This document shows, piece after piece, positions 42,201 through 50,923 of a stretch of 64,000 nucleotides of DNA. Where the stretch lies: the NCBI GenBank assembly GCA_029945625.1, contig JAQSCW010000031.1:69315-133314 (forward strand), in the 5' to 3' direction. The stretch is from a bacterium. Its GTDB lineage: Bacteria > Bacteroidota > Bacteroidia > B-17B0 > Aurantibacillaceae. The notes beneath the pieces are model-generated. The model was given only the letters and a program-made list of their open reading frames with translations. It ran no database searches and was not told where the DNA came from. The stretch's first letter is position 1. The number at the start of each line of letters is the position of its first letter. Made by a program: the position numbers and the translations under genes.

Positions 42201-45200
42201 TCTTCAAGTACAATTTTGCTCAGCCAGCCATTAACTTTAACAGCAACTGCAAATAGCACAGTTTATGCTGGAGGGTACAATATCACCTGCAACGGACTAA
42301 ACAATGGGGAGATTCACTTAATTATTGGAGGTGGTTCTCCAGTCTATACTTTCCTTTGGATTGGCCCAGACAATTTTACAGCGAGTATCCAAAACATTAC
42401 CGGATTGGTTGCAGGAACTTATAGTGCAATTATTACAGATGCAAATGGGTGTAGGGATAGTGTGGTGAAGTTCCTATCAGAACCCAGTGGAATTTCTGAC
42501 ACGATGAGTCATTCGATCTTTATTGGTGGAAGGGATATTAGTTGCTATGGTGCGGCAGATGGCACTATTCAACTAAATACATTTGGAGGTGTTTCACCTT
42601 ACAGTATTTTATGGTCGGGCCCGGGAAGTTTCAATTCCAACGCCACGTCACTGAATTCGCTTTTTGCCGGGTCATACAACGTGTTGATTTCAGATCAGAA
42701 CGGCTGTACAAAGAATGATAGTATTAAATTGCTAGAGCCTTTACCACTTAGTCAGACTCTTACAACCACACATTTTGTAGGAGGATATAACATTCATTGC
42801 AAATATGATTCTTCAGGAGTAATAAGAAATAACGTGACTGGTGGCACAGCGGGCTATAGCTATAACTGGAGTGGCCCTGGAGGATTTAGTGCATATACAA
42901 AAGAAATTAATAATGTGTATGCCGGAAACTACACCTTAACCGTAATTGATACGAACGGTTGTACAAAAACGAATTCAATGATGCTAACTGAGCCTTCTGT
43001 GGCCTTAACTGCCTCTGTGATCGTTACTCCAGTCCTCTGCAATGGTGATTCGACAGGTGCAATTGATCTTTCATATGCAGGTGGCACCCCTGGTTTCTCA
43101 ATATGGTGGAGAGGTCCAAACCAATTCACATCGTCACAGCAAAAAGTCACCAACTTAATTGCCGGTAACTATTTCTTGGTATTAAAAGATACCAACGGTT
43201 GCGACGTCGTAATTGATACCCTAATTCCCCAACCCATTCTACTTACATTTTCATATGTAGCCACAAATCCTTTGTGTGGTGGCATCAACACAGGCTCTAT
43301 CGACGTCACAGTATCAGGAGGCACTTCTCCGTTTACTTACTCTTGGTCAAATAGTGCAACTTCTCAGGATATTGTTGGCTTAGGTGGAGGAACTTATACT
43401 CTTGTTGTAAATGATGCAAATAGCTGCTCGGCAAGCGGCACTATGGCGCTCATACAACCCCCTCTTCTTACGGCGACTGCAGTCGTTACTTCAGATTATA
43501 ATGGCCAGCAAATCCGCTGCTACGGTCTTTCCAATGGTTCCGCAATTTCTGCGGCCAGCGGAGGAACAGGGTCCTACAGCTACTTATGGTCAACTACTCC
43601 ATCCCAAACCACGGCTGCCTCATTTAGTTTGAGTGCGGGTACGTACACTCTACTTGTTAAAGATATTAATAATTGCACCGTCACTGAGACCATCACTTTA
43701 ACCCAACCCGCAGCTCTAACATCCACCGTGGCGGTTACTTCTAATTACAACGGACAAAATATTTCCTGCAATGGATCATCAGACGGATCTGCCTCGGTAA
43801 CCCATGCAGGAGGTACTGTTCCTTATGTATATAACTGGAGTACATTGCCAACACAAACTCTGGCTGCAGCAATTGGCTTAAGCGCCGGATCGTATACGGT
43901 GTTGATAACCGATATTAATAATTGTTCCATCACGAACACTATTGCATTAAACCAACCTGCCGCTGTGACTTCCACGGTAGCTGTAACGTCTAATTATAAT
44001 GGAAAACAAATCTCTTGTTTTGGAGCGGCCGACGGATCAGCTACAATAACAGCAAACAATGGCACCGCACCTTATACCTATACTTGGTCAACAGTTCCAC
44101 CACAAACAGGAACTCTGGCCACAGGATTTAGTGCCGGAACCTACAGCATTATTGTAACAGATATAAATAATTGTGCGATTACAAAAACGATTTCCTTGGC
44201 ACAACCATTACCGCTCACGTCCACAGTTTCTGTGGTGTCGAATTACAATGGTCAACAGGTTAGTTGTTTTGGCTTGTCAAATGGAGCGGCTTCGGTGAAT
44301 GTGAATGGAGGATCCACTCCTTACACGTATACATGGAGTACTGTTCCGAGCCAACATGCAACCACTGCCTCGAGTTTGAGTGCAGGTATCTATACTGTTA
44401 GTGTAAAAGATATAAATGGTTGTGCCGGCACCAATACCATATTACTAAACCAGCCAACTCTTGTCAGCGCATCAGCTTCAGTCACTTCCAACTATAATGG
44501 ACAGCAGATTAGTTGTCACGGACTCGCTAACGGTTCGGCCTTTGCCTCTTCTGTGGGTGGCACCGGTGCTCACACGTACTCATGGTCTAGCACACCTTCC
44601 CAAATCAACGCGGCAGCTATTAATCTTGCGGCAGGTACCTATACGGTTTTTGTAAAAGATGCGAATAACTGCGCTGCGACGCAGACGGTCACCCTTACTC
44701 AACCTGTTGCACTTTCAAATACAGCTGTTGCAACTTCCCTCTACAATGGCCAAAACATCTCCTGCCATGGTTATTCCGACGGATCAGCATCGGTAACAGT
44801 AGCCGGCGGTACATCACCATTCATTTACGCGTGGAACACAATACCCTCGCAAACAACATTTACAGCCGGTAATATGGTGGCTGGCATGTATTCGGTAGTT
44901 GTGACCGATATTAATAATTGTGCTTCAACCGCAACAGTAACATTAACGCAAGCCGCAGAATTAACAGCTACCGTGTTTATCAGTTCCAATTTTAACGGCA
45001 GTCCAATTTCATGTTATGGCGCCGGCGACGGTGCCGCCGGAATTATTGTTTCTGATGGCACAGCACCTTATACTTATACATGGTCTACAGTTCCCGTTCA
45101 AACAGGCACATTAGCTATGTTCCTAAGCGCGGGCAATTATAGTATTCTGATTGCCGATAATAATGGTTGCGTCACCATCAGAACCGTTTCTATAACACAA

Positions 45201-46901
45201 CCTCTTCCGCTTGTTTCAAGTATCGCTCCGCTATCAAATTATGGTGGATACGATATTTCTTGCGCAGGTTTATCTGATGGTTCAGCTTCGGTAACCTTAG
45301 TAGGAGGAATAGCTCCGTACACCTATACCTGGAGTACTTTGCCGGCCCAAAATGCCAGCACGGCGTCCAGTTTAAGTGCCGGTTCTTATACTGTTAATAT
45401 TAAGGATTTGAACGGATGTTTTGCCACTAACACAATTTCTTTGTCCGAGCCATTTATTATTACAGGATCGGTAGTCGGTATGAGCAATTACAACGGGTAT
45501 CACGTAAGTTGTTTCGGCAGCACCAATGGTTATATTAATATTGCCATCACGGGTGGAGTAGGAGCTTACAGTTATACCTGGTCGAATTCTGCAAACACTC
45601 AAAACATCAATAACCTTGGCGCCGGTACGTATTCTGTTTTGGTAAACGATGAAAATGCTTGCGAAGGAACACTTTCGGTCACTGTAAATCAGCCGCCACA
45701 ATTGATTGTGGGTTTGGATTCATTGAGTAATTATAATGGATTTAATGTAAGTTGTTTCGGTGCTGCAAATGCATTGGTTTATCCTAACGTAACTGGTGGT
45801 GTTCCCGCCTATTCATTCCAATGGAGTAACGGCAGCACCAGTCCCACATTAACAGGTGTTGGCCAGGGCAATTACAGCTTAACCATTACGGACAAAAACA
45901 ATTGCGTGGCCCAAACCTTTACCAGCATTACCGAACCAACTGTAATCACCTTCACTTCTCTGGTCACAAATCCATTATGCAATGGTGTTTCTAATGGTGC
46001 GATCAATTTTACAAATGCAGGAGGAGTAAGTCCCTATACCTACAAATGGTCTAATGGTGCAACTACCGGTAATATTAGCGGCTTGTCAGCAGGTTCTTAT
46101 ACTGTAGTTTATACTGATAAGAACAAGTGCAGCAACACTGCCTTCTTTGGAGTCATCCAGCCTCAAACCATCAACTTGATCAAGGATGTAAAAACAATAA
46201 AATGTTATGGCGATGTAAACGGAAGCATAGCACTGACTCTTATTGGTGGAACTACTCCCTACAGCTATATATGGTCGAATGGTGTGACAACTAAAAACCT
46301 GAATGGTATCGATGCAGGTGTGTACATTGTAAAAGTGACCGACAAGAATAATTGCGAACTCAAAGATTCTACTATCATTTCACAGCCTGACCCTTTAAAA
46401 GTGACAGTTTACAGTCCCGTTCAAACCGGAGGGTATAATGTGAGTGCTCCCCAAGCTAACGATGGTTTTATTGATATCACTGTAATTGGTGGTGTGATTC
46501 CTTATTCTTACTTGTGGTCAAATTCCCAAACTTCCGAAGACTTGTATAATATTCCGGCAGGACCATATAATGTGCTGGTATCCGATATGAATGGTTGTAA
46601 AGTAAGTGCTGCCCTTGTACTCACCGAGCCGCTGATTCTTGAGATGCCAACAGGTTTCTCGCCAAACTGGGATGGACAAAACGACTATTTTGTAGTGCAC
46701 GGAATTGAAGTATATCCCAACAATGAACTGGTGATTTTGAACCGCTGGGGCAATGTGGTGTTCAACAAAAAAGGATATACTAACGATTGGTATGGTTTAA
46801 GTAACGACGGAGCCGATCTGGCCGGTGGCACCTATTTTGCCATACTCAAAATTAATGGAGGAGAAATTGTGTTGAAGGGATATGTGGAACTAAGAAGGTA
46901 A
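36204..46901 (+). CDS. giant SprB-like gliding/adhesion protein (3565 aa): choice-of-anchor L, Calx-beta-like, about 37 SprB modules, T9SS type B C-terminal domain
   Basis: N-terminal [19 protein letters not shown]...[28 protein letters not shown]; repeated C-G-xNGS..GG..PY.Y.W...AG.Y.V.V.D.N.C.....L.QP modules; C-terminal [22 protein letters not shown]...[23 protein letters not shown]. Confidence 0.95.
   Translation: [3565 protein letters not shown]
43470..45461 (+). repeat. higher-order repeat in the giant gene: four 83-aa modules duplicated (43470-44465 and 44466-45461)
   Basis: Each half is 996 bp; modules 1-4 of copy 1 pair with modules 1-4 of copy 2 by shared diagnostic strings. Confidence 0.85.
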
Positions 46902-46920
46902 AACATTAATACTACGAACG

Positions 46921-47835
46921 ATGAAAAGAATTCTAACAATTGCTTTAATGTTTGCGGCAGGTGCAGCATTTTCGCAGCAGGAAATCATGATCAGTCAATA
47001 CATGTTCAATGGTTTGTTTATCAATCCGGCTTATGCGGGAACCCATGAATACGTTACCTCCAGTTTGCTCCATAGGAACCAATGGGTCAATTTTAATGGG
47101 GCTCCTAAATCGTCACTTGTGTCGGTCGACGGGGCACTGCCCGGAAAAAATATGGGCTTGGGATTTGTGGTTGCGAACGACCGAATTGGTGCAACCGAAC
47201 AAACCGATGTGTTTGCCAACTTCGCTTACCAGGTAAAATTGGGTCCCGGAAAACTCTCTTTTGGTTTGAAGGGCGGAGGTTCCAATTATGTTCTTCACGG
47301 TGATCAACTTACCGTGTGGGATAAAAATGACGAGGTATTCGCAGGAACAAGAACTGCATTTCTACCCAAGTTAGGAACGGGACTCTATTATTATACCAAT
47401 AAATGGTATGCCGGAATTTCCATTCCCACTTTATTGGCCTATGACCCGCAACATAATTTTAGTTTCGATGTGTCGTCGGCATCGGCATCTACTCGGCACT
47501 ACCTCATCAATGGTGGTTATGTATTTGTATTAAACGATAATTTTAAACTAAAACCTTCAACCCTCATAAAATATGAGCCATCTGCTCCTCTTCAAGCCGA
47601 CATCAATTTAAATCTATTGTACATGGATCAGTTTTGGATCGGAGCTTCCTATAGAACCGGTGACGCCGTGGTATTTATGGTGGAATACCAAACCAATACA
47701 CGATTTAGAGTGGGATACGCTTACGACTATACATTGTCGAACCTACAACAGTATGCCGGAGGAACCCATGAAATAATGATCGGTTACGATTTTGGCCGTA
47801 ATCTCACCAAAATTAAAACTCCAAGATATTTTTAA
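46921..47835 (+). CDS. PorP/SprF family type IX secretion system membrane protein
   Basis: ISQYMFNGLFINPAYAGTHEYVTSSLLHRNQWVNFNGAPKS; directly downstream of the SprB-like gene. Confidence 0.93.
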   Translation: MKRILTIALMFAAGAAFSQQEIMISQYMFNGLFINPAYAGTHEYVTSSLLHRNQWVNFNGAPKSSLVSVDGALPGKNMGLGFVVANDRIGATEQTDVFANFAYQVKLGPGKLSFGLKGGGSNYVLHGDQLTVWDKNDEVFAGTRTAFLPKLGTGLYYYTNKWYAGISIPTLLAYDPQHNFSFDVSSASASTRHYLINGGYVFVLNDNFKLKPSTLIKYEPSAPLQADINLNLLYMDQFWIGASYRTGDAVVFMVEYQTNTRFRVGYAYDYTLSNLQQYAGGTHEIMIGYDFGRNLTKIKTPRYF

Positions 47836-47844
47836 AAAATAATT

Positions 47845-49752
47845 ATGAAGAAGCTAATTCTATATGTCGCAATGGGAGTACTTCTGAGTGCGGGATGCAC
47901 CGAGAGGCTCTATAAAAAAGGAGTTCGAAATTATGATAAAATGGCTTATTCAAAAGCGATCGGTAATTTTGAGGACTATCTATCTAAACGTGAAAAGGCG
48001 GATGCAGCAATTAAGCTGGCGGATTCGTATCGCCTTATGAACGATATTCCCAACGCCGAAAAATGGTATTCACAAGTGGTGGAGATGCCCGAGGCCCCGG
48101 CAATTTCTATGTATTATTATGCCCGGATTTTGATGACCCAAGAGAAATACGATGATGCCAAGATCTGGTTAAAAAAATACCTCCTTAAAGTTCCCAACGA
48201 TGTAGTGGCCGAAATGCTTCTCGTTTCTTGTAATACCATAAAGTCTTTTAAAATAGACACCACCCTCTATTCTCTCAAAGAGATTGAAATGCCCGAAGTG
48301 GAGAGCGCATTTGCTCAAACACCGTATCAAAGCGGCATTATGTTTACGGCCGATAAAATGGTGTTTAAAAAATCAGATAAATCACCCTGGACAGGCAAGT
48401 CGTATTTGGGAATTTACTTTTCAAAAAAAGATCGCAATGGAAAATGGCTGAACCCTATGACCCTTAAAGGGGATATGAATGGGCAATACCACGAGGGGCC
48501 CGCTTGTTTTTCAAAAGATGGAAATGTGGTATATTTTACAAGAAGTAATTTTAAAGGGAAGAAATTAAAAGTGGATGATACCCATACCAACAATCTCAAG
48601 ATCTACAAAGCCGAATTGGTAGGGGAGGAGTGGACCAATTTAGTGGAGTTGCCATTTAACAGCGATAACTATTCTTGTGGTCATCCGGCACTGTCGTTTG
48701 ATGAAAAAACATTGTATTTCATTTCCGATATGCCAGGCGGACTCGGCGGAACGGATATTTACAAGTCTACCCTCGACAGCACAGGATGGTCGAAACCCGA
48801 AAATCTTGGCACACCTGTGAATACTCCAGGAAATGAAATGTTTCCTTACAGTCATTACGACGGCACTTTTTATTTCTCATCCGATGCACATAATAATTTA
48901 GGAGGATTAGATGTATTTATGACCTACTACGATGGAAAAAAATGGCTTCAAGTTGAAAATCTTAATTCACCATTAAATTCTTCAGCCGATGATTTTGCGT
49001 ATGTGCTAAATAAAGACAATAAGACCGGTTACGTTTCTTCAAACAGGTATGGCGACGATAAGATGTTTGAGGTTACAAAGAATGATCCCACATTTATTTT
49101 GAGCGGTGTAGTTTTGCACCGTGGCAAATCACTTGGTATCGATTCAGCGGTAGTGGAAGTATATAACAAGACGGCAAATGTGAAGGAGAAAATTTACAGT
49201 GGAAAAAACGGATTGTATCGCATCCGCTTAAGGCCCAACAGTCAATATACGGTGAAGGCAAGTAAGCCTATGTTTTTCCAAAGAACCTCACCGATTACAG
49301 TTTCATCAATGGGCAAGAAGGTTTCAGAAAGTTTTACTGCCAACTTCGAATTGGAGGCCATGATTGTAGAAAAACCAATTGTGCTCAATAACATTTATTA
49401 CGATTTGGATAAATGGGAAATCAAGCCGGAAGCTATGATAGAACTAGATAAACTCGCTGAAGTCTTAGTGGAAAATCCACGTGTGAACATCGAACTAAGC
49501 TCTCATACCGATTCCAGAGCAGGAGATGAGTACAATCTTGTGTTAAGCGATAAACGTGCCAAAGCTGCGGTGCATTATTTGGTAGAACACAAAGGCATTG
49601 ACGCCAAACGCTTAAAATGGAAGGGTTATGGTGAAAAAATGCTGCTGAACAAATGCAGTAACAATGTGCCTTGTACCGAGGAGGAACACCAATTGAACAG
49701 ACGAACAGAGTTTAAAGTTCTCAAAAGTTCTAATATGATGAGTGTGTTGTAA
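47845..49752 (+). CDS. OmpA family protein with TPR and PD40/WD40-like repeats (PorE-like)
   Basis: ALSFDEKTLYFISDMPGGLGGTDIYKS, FSSDAHNNLGGLDVFM; C-terminal IYYDLDKWEIKPEAMIELDKLAEVL...ELSSHTDSRAGDEYNLVLSDKRAKAAVHYLVEHKGI. Confidence 0.9.
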   Translation: MKKLILYVAMGVLLSAGCTERLYKKGVRNYDKMAYSKAIGNFEDYLSKREKADAAIKLADSYRLMNDIPNAEKWYSQVVEMPEAPAISMYYYARILMTQEKYDDAKIWLKKYLLKVPNDVVAEMLLVSCNTIKSFKIDTTLYSLKEIEMPEVESAFAQTPYQSGIMFTADKMVFKKSDKSPWTGKSYLGIYFSKKDRNGKWLNPMTLKGDMNGQYHEGPACFSKDGNVVYFTRSNFKGKKLKVDDTHTNNLKIYKAELVGEEWTNLVELPFNSDNYSCGHPALSFDEKTLYFISDMPGGLGGTDIYKSTLDSTGWSKPENLGTPVNTPGNEMFPYSHYDGTFYFSSDAHNNLGGLDVFMTYYDGKKWLQVENLNSPLNSSADDFAYVLNKDNKTGYVSSNRYGDDKMFEVTKNDPTFILSGVVLHRGKSLGIDSAVVEVYNKTANVKEKIYSGKNGLYRIRLRPNSQYTVKASKPMFFQRTSPITVSSMGKKVSESFTANFELEAMIVEKPIVLNNIYYDLDKWEIKPEAMIELDKLAEVLVENPRVNIELSSHTDSRAGDEYNLVLSDKRAKAAVHYLVEHKGIDAKRLKWKGYGEKMLLNKCSNNVPCTEEEHQLNRRTEFKVLKSSNMMSVL

Positions 49753-49878
49753 AAAATGGCATCTTAGGAGGATTCATGAATAAACACAATTTCAGAGATT
49801 TAAAGCCGCAGAAAAATTGCACATAAAACTCCTTGCCAAAAAATGGCAATACAGATAGTAGAATTAACGAATCAATTT

Positions 49879-49886
49879 TATCTTTG
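49879..49886 (+). promoter_or_regulatory. Bacteroidota-type -7 box (TATCTTTG)
   Basis: Matches TAnnTTTG in the gap before the 49953 ORF; no convincing -33 box. Confidence 0.3.
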
Positions 49887-49952
49887 TAGTGTTGTTTTAA
49901 GAACTGTGGATATGTGTGTTATTCCTGAGCAGGAGGTGGAGTTGAACTCTTT

Positions 49953-50918
49953 GTGTCTGTTATGATTCAAAAAAGTCATATAGGGCATCTGCGATGGCAT
50001 CCTCTCAATTTAATCGGAAATTTGAACCGTTTCGTCGTTCTTCTAATCGTGTTCTTGATCACTACTAAAAGTCTGCATTCAAATGTTCGATTAGAAACAG
50101 GCGATACCAACGATCGTAGTAATTCTCGAAAAAATTATTTTCTTTGCTCTATTGGCTTATCACGGGTGTTGTACCGCGATTTTGCCACCTCTCCTTTGTT
50201 TTACCGTGGCCCCGGATTTACTATAGGGATGGCTTGGCAGTGGCAAGATACCAAGCGCGAACAATTCCTTGGCCTTGACCTTACCGCTGCCATGCCGCAT
50301 GCGCTCACCCCCAAAAACAATTATTTTCAAACCGGTAATTCCGCGCTTTTTTCAAATGGTAATTTCTATTACCACTACCTTCGAAAATTGAGAATTTTTC
50401 CTTCTCAAAAATGGGATCTTAAACTGGGAGGAGCGGCAGTATCCGCTTTTAATGTGAGGTATAATTCGGCCCTAGGAAATAATTCGTTGGGGATCGAATC
50501 CATTATGAACCTGATGCTTGCCGCAAAGGCCACACATAACATTTCAAGAACACAAACCAAAGCATGGAAACTCTGGTTTCTGCATAGAACCTTCCAGCCG
50601 GTGGAGCGCTATTTGTCTTTTCAAATGAATGTGGGGGTATTTAATTTTAATTACCGCCCCGGTTACGCTTATGTATATGATGCCGAAATCAATGGCAGTA
50701 GCACTTCTCTCATCAACTACAATTTTGCAGACTATGGATGGAAAATGAATGGCTGGAAACTAGGCGCCAAATTAGAATTCTCCAAATTCAGCAAACATGG
50801 AAACGGCCGCAGATGGGCCTATATATGGGAAGCCGCAAATGTTCCGGGGCGCTTCGAGGCGTTTCAGATGGCTTCGCATCGCATTCAATTTACGGTAATG
50901 ATTAATCGCAAGAAATAG
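49953..50918 (+). CDS. hypothetical outer-membrane/exported protein
   Basis: Long ORF with beta-strand-rich composition, N-terminal hydrophobic segment; GTG start or ATG at 49962. Confidence 0.6.
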   Translation: MSVMIQKSHIGHLRWHPLNLIGNLNRFVVLLIVFLITTKSLHSNVRLETGDTNDRSNSRKNYFLCSIGLSRVLYRDFATSPLFYRGPGFTIGMAWQWQDTKREQFLGLDLTAAMPHALTPKNNYFQTGNSALFSNGNFYYHYLRKLRIFPSQKWDLKLGGAAVSAFNVRYNSALGNNSLGIESIMNLMLAAKATHNISRTQTKAWKLWFLHRTFQPVERYLSFQMNVGVFNFNYRPGYAYVYDAEINGSSTSLINYNFADYGWKMNGWKLGAKLEFSKFSKHGNGRRWAYIWEAANVPGRFEAFQMASHRIQFTVMINRKK

Positions 50919-50923
50919 GACCC

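Noticed and set aside
37316-46700. Multiple minus-strand and alternate-frame ORFs inside the giant gene
   Set aside because: They shadow the biased codons of the SprB modules; none has an independent start context or family signature.
36204-46901. Diversity-generating retroelement or phase-variation system acting on the giant adhesin
   Set aside because: I looked for a reverse transcriptase, template repeat, invertase or homopolymer switch nearby and found none in the window.
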